Assembly (NCBI RefSeq): GCF_014654365.1
Contig: NZ_BNAY01000008.1
Span: 434,001 to 498,000 of the forward strand
DNA from: Amycolatopsis oliviviridis
GTDB taxonomy: Bacteria > Actinomycetota > Actinomycetes > Mycobacteriales > Pseudonocardiaceae
Reading direction: 5' to 3'
DNA length: 64,000 bases
Shown here: positions 16,800-25,278 of the stretch, in pieces
Numbering within the stretch: the first letter of the stretch is position 1
How the letters are laid out: each line of letters starts with the position of its first letter
Translations under genes and position numbers: made by a program
Notes under the pieces: model-generated
The model's database searches: none
Seen by the model: the letters and a program-made list of their open reading frames with translations, nothing else
What the model was told of the DNA's origin: nothing

Positions 16800-17699
16800 A
16801 TGGATCCCGAACTGGAAGCCTTCGTCGCCCTGTTCCCCCCGGCGACGCTCGACGACCCGATCACCGAGCGCGCGAACTTCGCGAAACTGGCCGCGTCGGT
16901 ACCGCGGCCGGACACGTCGGGGATGGTGGTCGAGGACCGGACGGCGCCCGGTGAGCCGGCGGTCCCGGTCCGGATCTACCGGCCGTACGAGGCGCTGGGC
17001 GCCATCGTCTGGCTGCACGGCGGTGGCTGGGTCATGGGCGATCGGGAGACCGAACACCCGTGGGCCGCCCGGCTCGCCGAAGCCTCGGGCGCGGTGGTGA
17101 TCTCGGTGGAATACCGCCTGGCGCCCGAGAATCCGTTCCCGGCCGCGTTCGACGACGTCTACACCGTGCTGAACTGGGCGGCGGACCACGCGGGCGAACT
17201 CGGTGTCTCCCCGGACCGGATCGCGATCGGCGGGCACAGCGCGGGCGGCGGGCTCGCGGCGGCGACGGCGCTGCGAGCGCGCGACGAGGGCGGACCGCGG
17301 ATCTGCTTCCAGTTGCTCAACCAGCCGGGACTCGACGACCGGCTTGAGTCGTGGTCGGCGCGGCGGTTCACCGACACACCGTGGATGAATCGCGCCAAGG
17401 CGGCCGCGATGTGGCGGTACTACCTCGACGGCCGTCCCGCCCCTTCGCCGTACGCCGCCCCGTCTCGGGCCACCGACCTCGCCGGCCTGCCACCCGCGTA
17501 CGTCGCCTCCGCCGAGCTCTGCCCGAACCGCGACGAGAACATCGACTACGCGGTCCGGCTGCTGCGAGCGGGGGTGTCCGTCGAACTGCACCAGTGGCCC
17601 GGTACCTTCCACGGCTCGCAGGCGATCCTGTCCGCCGAGGTGTCCCGCCGTCAGATCGAGGAACTGGGCGCGGTCCTGCGCCGCGCGCTGGCCGGGTGA
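16800..17699 (+). CDS. Alpha/beta-hydrolase, HSL-type esterase
   Basis: 299 residues from the ATG at 16800. It shows the oxyanion motif IVWLHGGGWVMGD and the nucleophile elbow IGGHSAGGGLAAATAL (S147). The later acid and base residues lie near CPNRDENIDYA and PGTFHGS. The YRLAPENPFPAAFDDV segment is diagnostic of the hormone-sensitive-lipase/GDXG esterase family. No signal peptide, so it is cytoplasmic. It probably hydrolyses short-chain esters. The divergent PucR-like regulator is its likely controller. Confidence 0.9.
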   Translation: MDPELEAFVALFPPATLDDPITERANFAKLAASVPRPDTSGMVVEDRTAPGEPAVPVRIYRPYEALGAIVWLHGGGWVMGDRETEHPWAARLAEASGAVVISVEYRLAPENPFPAAFDDVYTVLNWAADHAGELGVSPDRIAIGGHSAGGGLAAATALRARDEGGPRICFQLLNQPGLDDRLESWSARRFTDTPWMNRAKAAAMWRYYLDGRPAPSPYAAPSRATDLAGLPPAYVASAELCPNRDENIDYAVRLLRAGVSVELHQWPGTFHGSQAILSAEVSRRQIEELGAVLRRALAG

Positions 17700-17711
17700 T
17701 CCGCAATTCGG

Positions 17712-17740
17712 TTGACCCGATCGCGGGACGGCGATGCACT
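17712..17740 (+). promoter_or_regulatory. Candidate promoter for a leaderless acetyltransferase mRNA
   Basis: TTGACC (17712-17717), a 17-base spacer and TGCACT (17735-17740) are followed by a 6-base gap to the ATG at 17747. No Shine-Dalgarno precedes that ATG. The distance would place the transcription start on or next to the start codon, as in leaderless actinomycete transcripts. The -10 match is weak. Confidence 0.35.
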
Positions 17741-17746
17741 GTGCGG

Positions 17747-18934
17747 ATGGAGATCCGTCCCACGACCGGTGAAGAGTTCGACGTCTTCGTCGACACCATG
17801 CACGCCGCCTTCGCGCAGTTCCGGGACACCGGGGCCACGACCTGGTCGGCACTCGAAATGGACCGCGGCCTGTTCGCCACGACCGAGGACGGACGGCCCG
17901 TCGGCACAGCGGCCGCCTACTCCTTCGAGCTCACCCTTCCCGGTGAAGCCGTCATCCCGGTCTCGGGAGTGACCGCCGTCGGTGTCCTGCCGACGCACCG
18001 GCGCCAGGGCGCGCTCAGCGCGATGATGCGGCGTCAGCTCGCCGACTTCCGGGCCAGGGGCGAGTTCCTCTCAGTGCTGCTGGCCGCGGAGGCGGTGATC
18101 TACCGGCGATTCGGTTACGGGCCGGCGACCGTCACCGAGCGGCTCACGGTGCAGCGAAACCGGGCCGCCTTCGCCCTCCCCCAGGCCGTCGGGGGCTCGA
18201 TCGAGCTGCTGCGTCGCGCCGAATGCGGCGAGATCATGGAGGAGGTCTACGACCGGTACCGCCGCGTCCAGCCCGGGGCGCTTTCGCGGCCGAGTCGGTG
18301 GTGGGCTTCGGGAGCCGGTCAGCCCCCGGTCTCTCGGTCACCGCGCTACGTCGCCGTTCACCGTGACGCCGACGGTGTCCCGGACGGGTACGCCAGCTAC
18401 TCCCTCAACGAGCCCGATACCTTGATCGTCGACGAGACCATCGCGGTGGACGACACCGCCGGCACCGCACTGGCCCGGTTCCTGCTCGAACACGACTTGA
18501 TCGCGCAGGTCGTGTTCAAACACTGCCCGCCCGACCACCCGTTGCGCTGGCGGCTGGTGGATCTCCGCGCCGCCCGGACCAGCGACGAGACCGACTGGCT
18601 GTGGGTACGGCTGCTGGACATCCCCCGAGCGCTCACCGCGCGCGGCTGGTTCGCCGACGGTGAGCTCGTCCTCGACGTCGACGACCCCGCGCTCGGGGAG
18701 CACGGCCGCCATCTGCTGACCGTCCGGGACGGCGAGGCGGACTGTGTTCCGACGGACCGCGAGCCCGACCTGTCGCTGGACGTGAGCGACCTCGGCTCGA
18801 TCTATCTCGGCGGCACCGCCCCGAGCACGCTCGTCCGGGCCGGGCGGATCCGGGCCCACCGCCCCGGTGCGGCCGTGCTGGCCGACGCCCTGTTCCGTGC
18901 CGAGCGTTCCCCGCATTGCCTGCATTGGTTCTGA
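17747..18934 (+). CDS. Eis-like GNAT N-acetyltransferase
   Basis: 395 residues, close to the usual 400 of Eis. The N-terminal GNAT domain has VSGVTAVGVLPTHRRQGALSAMMRRQLADFRARGE, the acetyl-CoA pyrophosphate loop, followed by EAVIYRRFGYGPAT. A second GNAT-like fold and a C-terminal sterol-carrier-like domain follow (DLSLDVSDLGSIYLGGTAPSTLVRAGRIRAH). The last residue is F (HCLHWF), matching Eis, whose C-terminal carboxylate serves in catalysis. Eis enzymes acetylate several amines of aminoglycosides and other molecules; the natural substrate here is unknown. It follows the esterase gene by 47 bases. Confidence 0.9.
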   Translation: MEIRPTTGEEFDVFVDTMHAAFAQFRDTGATTWSALEMDRGLFATTEDGRPVGTAAAYSFELTLPGEAVIPVSGVTAVGVLPTHRRQGALSAMMRRQLADFRARGEFLSVLLAAEAVIYRRFGYGPATVTERLTVQRNRAAFALPQAVGGSIELLRRAECGEIMEEVYDRYRRVQPGALSRPSRWWASGAGQPPVSRSPRYVAVHRDADGVPDGYASYSLNEPDTLIVDETIAVDDTAGTALARFLLEHDLIAQVVFKHCPPDHPLRWRLVDLRAARTSDETDWLWVRLLDIPRALTARGWFADGELVLDVDDPALGEHGRHLLTVRDGEADCVPTDREPDLSLDVSDLGSIYLGGTAPSTLVRAGRIRAHRPGAAVLADALFRAERSPHCLHWF

Positions 18935-18971
18935 TCACCCGAGGGGCGCGGTCTCAGAGCGCGGACGTTCG

Positions 18972-19000
18972 TTGACACCCTGTAGTGCCACTGCTCTACT
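18972..19000 (+). promoter_or_regulatory. Candidate promoter for the monooxygenase-like gene
   Basis: A perfect -35 TTGACA (18972-18977) is separated by 17 bases from TCTACT (18995-19000). It lies about 120 bases upstream of the ATG at 19122. The -10 is imperfect. The leader between it and the gene has a GC-rich stem-forming section (GAATTCCGGGCG...CCCGGAATTC, about 19059-19090). Confidence 0.4.
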
Positions 19001-19121
19001 CGGACGCATGCGCTGTACGGCCTGAATCAGTGTCCGCCCACTTTCGAGAACACCCGGGAATTCCGGGCGCTCCGCCCTGCCCGGAATTCCCGTTCGCCCT
19101 CGCACAGAACGGAATTCACCC

Positions 19122-20327
19122 ATGACCACGACCGAGAACCGGGTCCGGTCCGCCACCGAATGGCTGACCGTCGCGAAAGAGGTCGCCGCCGAACTCGCGG
19201 TGAACGCGGCCGAGCGCGACCGGAACAACGGCACGCCCGCCGCGGAAGTCCGGCTGCTCAAGGAAACCGGCCTGGTGACCCTGCTCGGCCCGGTCGAGCA
19301 CGGCGGTGGCGGGCAGACCTGGGAGACCGCCTATCGCGTGACCCGCGAGATCGCGCGCGGCGACGGTTCCCTCGGCCAGATCCTCGGCTACCACTATCTC
19401 TGGGCCTGGGCCGCGCGCTTGGTGGCGACCGAGGACCAGATCACCGCGGTCGAAGAACTGTATACGCGTAACAATTTCGTGTTCGGCGGCGCGGTCAATC
19501 CCCGGGATTCCGACCTGACGATCACCGAAGACGGCGACGAAATCGTCTACAATGGACACAAGTCGTTCTCCACCGGCAGCAAGATCTCCGATCTGACCGT
19601 GCTCGAAGGTGTCCTCGAAGGCACCGAGGACCACATCTTCGCCATCGTTCCGTCCGAACAGGACGGGATCGTGTTCCACGACGACTGGGACAACATCGGC
19701 CAGCGGCTCACCGAATCGGGCAGCGTGACCATCACCGACGTGCGGGTCCCGTGGGCGAGCGCGGCGGGTTACGTCGACAAGGCGTTCCAGCCCCTGACCT
19801 ACAACACGCTCAACGTCCCGGCGATCCAGCTGGTGTTCGCCAACTTCTATCTCGGCATCGCGCAGGGAGCGCTGGAAACCGCGCTGGCGTACACGCGCGA
19901 GCACACTCGCGCCTGGCCGTACGGCGGCGACAACAAGGCGACCGCCGGCGAGGAGTGGTACATCCTCGAAGGCTACGGCGATCTCCAGTCGAAGCTGTGG
20001 GCCGCCGAAGCACTGGTGGACAAGGCGGGAACGGCGATCTCGGCCGTGCTGCACGCGCCGCGCGAAGAATTGACCCCCGAAGCACGCGGCGAGATCGCGG
20101 TCCTCGTCGCCGCCGCCAAACAACGCACGATCGACACCGGGCTCGAAATCGGCTCGAAGATCTTCGAGCTGACCGGCGCCCGCGCGAGTGCCACGAAATA
20201 CGGCCTGGACCGCTTCTGGCGGAACCTGCGGACGCATTCGCTCCACGACCCGGTGGCCTACAAACGCCGGGAGGTCGGCGCCTACGCGCTGCTGAACGAA
20301 CTCCCGGAACCCACCTGGTACACCTGA
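19122..20327 (+). CDS. Acyl-CoA dehydrogenase-fold flavin monooxygenase (DszC/SfnB type)
   Basis: 401 residues with the acyl-CoA dehydrogenase fold: helical N-terminus (AELAVNAAERDRNNGTPAAEVRLLKETGLVTLLGP), FMN/FAD-binding middle (NPRDSDLTI, NGHKSFSTGSKISDL), then the C-terminal helical bundle (NFYLGIAQGALETALAYTREHTRAW). The absence of the usual CoA-dehydrogenase glutamate and the HGGGGQTW and GYHYLW motifs point to the DszC/SfnB group. These use reduced flavin and oxygen to oxidise sulfur compounds. A separate flavin reductase is not in the window. It is a single gene with its own promoter, followed by a palindrome cluster. Confidence 0.83.
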   Translation: MTTTENRVRSATEWLTVAKEVAAELAVNAAERDRNNGTPAAEVRLLKETGLVTLLGPVEHGGGGQTWETAYRVTREIARGDGSLGQILGYHYLWAWAARLVATEDQITAVEELYTRNNFVFGGAVNPRDSDLTITEDGDEIVYNGHKSFSTGSKISDLTVLEGVLEGTEDHIFAIVPSEQDGIVFHDDWDNIGQRLTESGSVTITDVRVPWASAAGYVDKAFQPLTYNTLNVPAIQLVFANFYLGIAQGALETALAYTREHTRAWPYGGDNKATAGEEWYILEGYGDLQSKLWAAEALVDKAGTAISAVLHAPREELTPEARGEIAVLVAAAKQRTIDTGLEIGSKIFELTGARASATKYGLDRFWRNLRTHSLHDPVAYKRREVGAYALLNELPEPTWYT

Positions 20328-20342
20328 TCCTTCGGCCGGGGT

Positions 20343-20665
20343 GGTCGTGAGTGGCGATTCGGGTTCTCTTGAGGGGTAAGGCGAAGGTGTCGTGCTCGCT
20401 CGCCGGTGTGCCGGCTTCGGATGTTGTGAAAGCCACTTTCGCAACCATCAACGTTGCGAAAGTGGCTTTCACAACACCACCGCCCCACCGTTTCGCCGCC
20501 GGCCGAGGGGGTCGTGAGTGGCAAGTGTCGTTCTAACCCCACTTACCACTCACGACCACCGGTATCGAAGGGGCCCTTCCCTGCATACGATGCGGGAGAG
20601 ACCCCTTCGGTACCGGTGGTCGTGAGTGGCGAATCGTGTTCTAACCCGAATCGCCACTCACGACC
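20343..20665. repeat. Cluster of nested intergenic palindromes, GTCGTGAGTGGC family
   Basis: This fills most of a 343-base gap with no gene. The core GGTCGTGAGTGG occurs forward at 20343, 20510 and 20618 and inverted at 20546-20557 and 20654-20665. The 23 bases at 20343-20365 are an exact reverse complement of 20643-20665, 300 bases away. Locally, 20510-20527 pairs with 20540-20557 and 20618-20632 pairs with 20651-20665. Between them is another imperfect stem, ACCACCGGTAtCGAAGGGG (20555-20573) with 20602-20620. Each hairpin could act as a terminator between the convergent genes. The repetition of one core suggests a dispersed element. Confidence 0.8.
20423..20475. terminator. Perfect 23-bp stem-loop
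   Basis: The 23 bases at 20423-20445 (beginning GTTGTGAAAGCCACTTTCGC) are repeated in perfect inversion at 20453-20475 around a 7-base loop. The stem also contains GAAAG/CTTTC sub-palindromes, so alternative folds exist. It lies 96 bases downstream of the monooxygenase-like gene, inside the GTCGTGAGTGGC cluster, but has a different sequence. It is a likely bidirectional terminator. Confidence 0.75.
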
Positions 20666-20670
20666 CCCGA

Positions 20671-21654
20671 TCACTCTTCGAAGCCTTCGTCCCCGCCGTC
20701 GAAGGCATCCTCCATGACCTCGCCGAGGATCATGCCGCCGACCACACCGGCCGCGGCACCGGCGACCACACCGCCCATCCCCGGTCCCCGCCTGCCGTGA
20801 TGACCGTGGTGGCCAGGGTGGCCGTGATGGTCGTACTCGTGGCCGTAGTGCTCCTGATGCCCGCCGAACATGGCGTGCCCGCCGCCGGATTCGGCGACCT
20901 TGGCCAGCCAGCCGTCGATGGCCGCGGCCCAGTCGGTGCGCAGGGCCTCCTCGTGCGAGACGTGGAAGCGGCCGAAGGCGTCACCGCCGGACCGGAACAT
21001 GCCACCGCGTTTGTCGGCCTCCAGCACCACCACCAGGTCGTCCGGGCTCGCGACGAAGGTCAGCTCCACCTGGTTGACGCGGCCGGCGTAGCGCGACGGC
21101 GGGAAGAACTCGATCTCCTGGAAGAACCCGAGTTCCTGCCGGACGCCGTGCAGCCGCCCGGCTTCGACGTCGGCGCTGCGGAACGAGAACCCCAGCTCGC
21201 CGAACGCCTCCAGCACCCGGTCCTGCGACTCCAGCGGACCGACCAGTACCGGGTCGAGGTCGCCCTTGTCCGGGGCGCCCGCGATGACGAGCTCGGTCCG
21301 CACGCCGACGACCACGCCCGGCAGCTCACGCCCGCCGACCGCGCTGATCGGCGTCTCCCAGGGCAAGGCGATCTGGAACGGCACGGTGGTCGGCTGCCCC
21401 GCCGTCACCTGGACCTTGCGGCCCGCGCTGACCCGCAGGAACTCCGCGGTCCCGGCGCGCTCGTGGTCGCCGTGCTCGACCTCGACCCGGGTCACCAGCG
21501 AAAGCAGGATCTCCTCGATCTGGGCGTCGCTCGAACCGCCCTGGATGCGGACCTGTCCGGTGATCACCTCACCGGGCACGGCGTGCGGCGAGTCGAGCAC
21601 GGTGTCGACGGACGGGCCGCCGACCCCGAAGGCGCTGAGCATCCGTTTGAACAT
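20671..21654 (-). CDS. spo0M: Spo0M-family sporulation-control protein
   Basis: 327 residues. The N-terminal 250 residues match Spo0M: MFKRMLSAFGVGGPSVDTVL, then an arrestin-like beta sandwich (GEVITGQVRIQGG, TVPFQIALPWETPIS, ELGFSFRSADVEAGRLHG, LGFFQEIEFFPP) and EVTF-type strands. The C-terminus is a His/Gly-rich stretch (GGHQEHYGHEYDHHGHPGHHGHHGRR) that could bind metal, then a Gly/Ala-rich hydrophobic helix (GGVVAGAAAGVVGGMILGEV) and an acidic tail. The hydrophobic tail suggests membrane or oligomer contact. In Bacillus Spo0M affects sporulation and cell division. The stop codon is six bases past the last palindrome. Confidence 0.88.
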   Translation of the reverse strand: MFKRMLSAFGVGGPSVDTVLDSPHAVPGEVITGQVRIQGGSSDAQIEEILLSLVTRVEVEHGDHERAGTAEFLRVSAGRKVQVTAGQPTTVPFQIALPWETPISAVGGRELPGVVVGVRTELVIAGAPDKGDLDPVLVGPLESQDRVLEAFGELGFSFRSADVEAGRLHGVRQELGFFQEIEFFPPSRYAGRVNQVELTFVASPDDLVVVLEADKRGGMFRSGGDAFGRFHVSHEEALRTDWAAAIDGWLAKVAESGGGHAMFGGHQEHYGHEYDHHGHPGHHGHHGRRGPGMGGVVAGAAAGVVGGMILGEVMEDAFDGGDEGFEE

Positions 21655-21780
21655 CAGGGATTTCCTCCGCTGGGTACTGGAACCTGTGTGCCGCGAGAGC
21701 GGACACTTCGACTACTACCGAGAACAGCCGCGGCACGCCAGGCAAACCGGGTTAAAAACCCCTAAACGGGCGCGGCGTCA

Positions 21781-23112
21781 CTACTTTCCCAGATCGGCCT
21801 GGCGCACGTCGTGCAGGTGGATGACGACGTCGTAGGAACGCCCGAGAGAGATGGCCACGGGGTCGACGGGGAACAGCGTGCCGATGGTGCGGGTGGGCCG
21901 GGCGGCGTCCAGCCAGGCGCGGGCGGCGGGCGGCGCGGTGCGGAAGTCCAGGTAGAAGTCCTCGAACCGGACCTTGTCGAGGGTGTGCTCGTTCGACCCG
22001 GGCGGCGCGGCCGGGACGGAGAACGGCTTCCAGTCGCCGCCGATCGCGATGTCCTTGGACAGGAAGGAACCCCGGTCGAAGCTGAAGCCGATCGGCAGGT
22101 AGTCGCGGCCCAGCGTCTCGCGCAGGAAGGCGCCCTGCGTCTTCGGGTACATCTCCGCGTTGTCGGGGATGTAGGCGACGTGGGTGTTGTGCGCGGAGAG
22201 CAGGACCTTCTGCCCGGTCCGCCGCTGCCACCAGGCGACGTTCTGCGCCATCGCCCGATCCCGCAGGATCTGGAAGCCGGGCAGCGACTTCGGGTCCGAG
22301 AGGTCGACGGAGAGGAAGCGGGCGGTCTGCGCGACGAACCGGGCGTGCTGAGCGGTCCAGTCGAGATCACTCGCGCCGGTGAGCCCCTTGATCAGCTCGA
22401 AGGCCTGCTCCGCCTGGGTGGCGAGCCGCTTCCGTTCGTCGAGCGGTTTGCGGAGGTAGGCGAGATGGTCGTCGATCGGGCGAAGACCGGTGTAGAGCTG
22501 GTTCAGCCGCGGCAGCGCCGCCGGATGGTGCTGTTTCACGTAGTCGGTGATCCTGGCGAAGAACGCGTCATTGATCGAAGGCCCGCCGAGATCGTCACCG
22601 ACGAAGTGCACGGTGCGGGAGGGATGGGCGCGGTTGTAGTCACGCATCCACTGGATCAGCCTGACGAACTCCTCGCGGTCCCACGGGGAGCCGGCCACCG
22701 TCCGCTTCAGGATCTCGCGGGCGTCACCCCGGCCGGTCTGGACGTAGTCGTCGATCTCCATGCCCGCCGACCAGCTCGCTTCCAGCGCGAACGCCCGGAA
22801 CCCCTTCTCCTCGACGAGGTAGCGGAACACCCGCTCCTTCATGGCGAAGAACTCGTGGGAGCCGTGCGTGGCCTCTCCGAGACCGACCACCTTCGCGCCG
22901 CCGATCATCGCGCCCAGTGCCCGCAGGTCGGCGGTGTTCCGGCCGGGTTCGGTCGACCGCAGCGGATGCGCCGCCAGGTCCAGCGACCACACCGGGTCCC
23001 GCCAGGACGTCGTCTCCGCCGCGTTCGCCGCGGGCGCGAGCATCGCTCCCGTCGCCACCACCGCGGCGACCGCCAGACCCCGTCTCCCCCAGCGCTTCCG
23101 GTTCTTTTCCAT
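21781..23112 (-). CDS. Secreted erythromycin-esterase-family protein
   Basis: 443 residues with a signal peptide (RRGLAVAAVVATGAMLAPAANAA). The body belongs to the EreA/EreB-like fold: VVGLGEATHGSHEFFAMKERVFRYLVEE contains the conserved E and H, ALEASWSAGMEIDDYVQTG follows, and LLSAHNTHVAYIP supplies later histidines. Ere enzymes hydrolyse macrolide lactones, but most family members act on unknown substrates, and a secreted form may act on an extracellular metabolite. The dioxygenase gene upstream is separated from it by two GC-rich hairpins. Confidence 0.87.
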   Translation of the reverse strand: MEKNRKRWGRRGLAVAAVVATGAMLAPAANAAETTSWRDPVWSLDLAAHPLRSTEPGRNTADLRALGAMIGGAKVVGLGEATHGSHEFFAMKERVFRYLVEEKGFRAFALEASWSAGMEIDDYVQTGRGDAREILKRTVAGSPWDREEFVRLIQWMRDYNRAHPSRTVHFVGDDLGGPSINDAFFARITDYVKQHHPAALPRLNQLYTGLRPIDDHLAYLRKPLDERKRLATQAEQAFELIKGLTGASDLDWTAQHARFVAQTARFLSVDLSDPKSLPGFQILRDRAMAQNVAWWQRRTGQKVLLSAHNTHVAYIPDNAEMYPKTQGAFLRETLGRDYLPIGFSFDRGSFLSKDIAIGGDWKPFSVPAAPPGSNEHTLDKVRFEDFYLDFRTAPPAARAWLDAARPTRTIGTLFPVDPVAISLGRSYDVVIHLHDVRQADLGK

Positions 23113-23194
23113 ACCCGCTCACCCCTTCGTTCCGATGTCGAAGACGATCATCGTCCGGGCAGGGGTGCCGGCGCGCTGTAGCAAAGCTCCCACT

Positions 23195-23278
23195 TGGGGT
23201 GGGGAAAACCCCACCCCACGACGAGAAGGCGGGTGGACCCCCGCCGCCGGAGTGTGGGGCCCGGCGGCGGGAATCCAC
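23195..23278 (-). terminator. Two adjacent hairpins downstream of the dioxygenase gene
   Basis: The first is TGGGGTGGGG (23195-23204), AAAA, CCCCACCCCA (23209-23218), a perfect 10-bp stem with a four-base loop. The second pairs GTGGA and CCGCCGCCGG (23233-23250) with CCGGCGGCGG and TCCAC (23261-23278). They lie in the 198-base gap between the dioxygenase stop (23311) and the esterase start (23112). The second, nearer the dioxygenase stop, is its probable terminator. The first may shape the esterase leader. Confidence 0.6.
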
Positions 23279-23310
23279 TCGCGTTTATCTCCCTCCGCAG
23301 CGGCTGCTCG

Positions 23311-24159
23311 TCACTCCGCGCGCCACAACGCGGGCGTGTTCGGCGGCTCCCAGCCGGGCTGGGCCGTGTGCGCCTGCAAGCACACGTAACCGCGGCCGCT
23401 GTAGGTGACCCGGGCGCCTGCGGAATAGCCGGTTCCCGCCGCCCAGGTCGTCCCGCCAGGCGGGTTGGAGGTCGAAGTGGGCGGATTGGAGGTGGTCGGG
23501 TTCGAGGTGGTCGGCCGGGTCGACGTCGGCGTCTGCCGCACGTTGAGCACGAAGTCGAACGCGGCCTCCTTGGCCGTGCCCACGTCGCGCACCTCCATCA
23601 GCAGCCGCGGGTCGAAGATCGTGTCGGTGTTGTTGCGCGGCTCGTTGGGGAAGTAGAGCTGCGTGGTCAGGATCGGCCTGCCGGGCGCCTGGACCTTGAC
23701 GTGGATGTGCCGCGTGCGGCCGGGGTACAGGCCGGGCACGATCGTGCTCAGCGAGAACCTGCCCTGGTCGTCGGTGTACTGGTGACCGCGGAAGGTGTAC
23801 CCCGAGTTGTCGTAGTTGCCGTTGACGTCGGCCTGCCAGAAGTCCAGCAGCGCCCGCGCGATCGGCTGGCACGCGAGACCGTAGACGAAGCCGGAGACGG
23901 TGAGCCTCGTGCCCTGCGTGCCCGGGGTGACGAGCGACGTCCGCTCCGGAGAGTTCGGCTTGAAGTAAGGACCTTCGGTCTGCGGAATGGTCGGGGCGTC
24001 TCCGTCGTGACATTCCGGGGTCAGCTCGGGCGTCTTGCCGCTCGCGACGGTGGTGCGCGCGAGAGCGGGGCCACCGACCAGCGCGACCGGGGCGACGACA
24101 CCCGCGGCGAGCGCGGCCTTCAGCACAGTCTTTCGGCTGAGCTTGTTATCTTCGTCCAT
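23311..24159 (-). CDS. Secreted intradiol dioxygenase fused to a carbohydrate-binding module
   Basis: 282 residues. The N-terminus has a Tat-like signal (SRKTVLKAALAAGVVAPVALVGGPALA), with RK in place of RR. The middle (about 45-210) is an intradiol ring-cleavage dioxygenase: TEGPYFKPNSPERTSL, TLLDFW-like LLDFWQADVNGNYD, and FSLSTIVPGLYPGRTRHIHVKV, which hold the two Tyr and two His that bind ferric iron. A Thr/Pro/Ser linker (TPTSTRPTTSNPTTSNPPTS) joins it to a C-terminal module of about 45 residues (WAAGTGYSAGARVTYSGRGYVCLQAHTAQPGWEP) of the CBM5/12 type. Such fusions in Streptomyces act on plant-derived aromatics at polysaccharide surfaces. Confidence 0.88.
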   Translation of the reverse strand: MDEDNKLSRKTVLKAALAAGVVAPVALVGGPALARTTVASGKTPELTPECHDGDAPTIPQTEGPYFKPNSPERTSLVTPGTQGTRLTVSGFVYGLACQPIARALLDFWQADVNGNYDNSGYTFRGHQYTDDQGRFSLSTIVPGLYPGRTRHIHVKVQAPGRPILTTQLYFPNEPRNNTDTIFDPRLLMEVRDVGTAKEAAFDFVLNVRQTPTSTRPTTSNPTTSNPPTSTSNPPGGTTWAAGTGYSAGARVTYSGRGYVCLQAHTAQPGWEPPNTPALWRAE

Positions 24160-24237
24160 GACCTGCTCCTCGTGGGGCTTCGGGAATCACCCTCGACGGT
24201 ATGGAGAAGATCAGCTCCGGACGATGGACTGCCTTGG

Positions 24238-25143
24238 TCAGTCGTGGTGAATCTCCGGGGGTGAGTCTCCGGTACGGCGATAATCACCGGGGCTCAACCC
24301 CGTTTCCCGTCGGAAGAACCGGCAGAAATAGGCCGGATCCGCGAATCCGACCCGGCTGGCGACCTGCCGGACGGTGAGATCGGTACCGAGCAAGAACCTT
24401 TTCGCTTCCCGGGTCCTGGCTTCGCGCATCAGTTGCGCCGCCGTCCGGCCGGTCGCCGTTTTCACCGCGTCGGTCAGATATCCCGGGGTGACACCGATCC
24501 GTTCCGCGAGCGCGCCGACCGACCAGAGCCCGAGATCGGGCCTGCCGAGCAACCGCGCGAATTCCGTTCCCACCGCCTGTGCCCTGGCGGGCGGACGCGG
24601 ATCCGCCAGTCCGGGCAGCCGCCCCGCCCGGACGATCAGCACGTGCATCAGGGCCCGCAGTACCGAATCGGTACCCTGGCCGCCACAACGGAATTCCTCG
24701 TCCAGTTCGGCGACCAGCCGCGCCGTCTCCTCGGCCGCGCGTTCGTCGAGCCGCCAGGGCTGCTGGCTCAGCCGTCTCAGGGTTTCGCGATCCGCCGGAT
24801 GTTCGAGCAGGAAGTCGTCGGTGAACAGGACGACGAATCCGCTGAGATCGCGGGCATCCCAATGATGCACCTGCCCCGGTGTTATGACCGCCAGTTGCGG
24901 CGGCCCCAATTCCCACCTCGTGAAATCGATGACGTGGTCACCGCTACCGCCGGTGACATGGACTATTTCGTAGAAAGTGTGCCGATGCGGGAATGCCGCC
25001 CGCGACATCGGCCCGATCGTGTCGAAGGTACCCACTGTGAACGGCAAGGCGTCCGGCGAACGGACTTCCAGCCGATGAAGTGGTAATTCCCCCGCCTTCG
25101 GTTTCAGGCAAGGAGTCCTGGGCAACACCGTCGTTCCGCGCAT
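24238..25143 (-). CDS. AraC-family transcriptional regulator
   Basis: 301 residues from the ATG at 25143, after AAAGGGA. The N-terminal cupin (about 30-110: SRAAFPHRHTFYEIVHVTGGSGDHVIDFTRWELGPPQLAVITPGQVHHWDA) would bind a small ligand. The C-terminal double HTH (about 205-295) ends with the AraC signature TVRQVASRVGFADPAYFCRFFRRETGLSPGDYRR. It lies 78 bases beyond the dioxygenase gene start, on the same strand, so the two are transcribed in series and the regulator may control aromatic catabolism. That link is inference. Confidence 0.9.
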   Translation of the reverse strand: MRGTTVLPRTPCLKPKAGELPLHRLEVRSPDALPFTVGTFDTIGPMSRAAFPHRHTFYEIVHVTGGSGDHVIDFTRWELGPPQLAVITPGQVHHWDARDLSGFVVLFTDDFLLEHPADRETLRRLSQQPWRLDERAAEETARLVAELDEEFRCGGQGTDSVLRALMHVLIVRAGRLPGLADPRPPARAQAVGTEFARLLGRPDLGLWSVGALAERIGVTPGYLTDAVKTATGRTAAQLMREARTREAKRFLLGTDLTVRQVASRVGFADPAYFCRFFRRETGLSPGDYRRTGDSPPEIHHD

Positions 25144-25278
25144 GGACCGGTCCCTTTCACCACACTGGGGAATGAAAAGTCTAGACCAATGTCCGGACGG
25201 TGACTGCCAACGGAAGTCGTGACTCGCCCGCCCGGTACAGTCGTGATCATCGACGCACGTCCGAAGGGTCACCGAGCG

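Noticed and set aside
15672..17852. 726-residue reverse frame containing the PucR-like regulator
   Set aside because: The upstream half is antisense to the esterase gene; the regulator starts at 16703.
20343..20665. CRISPR array
   Set aside because: Repeats are inverted and nested, spacings are irregular, and no cas genes are near.
23195..23278. Riboswitch upstream of the secreted esterase
   Set aside because: Two simple GC-rich hairpins with no conserved junction or known riboswitch motif; terminators explain them better.
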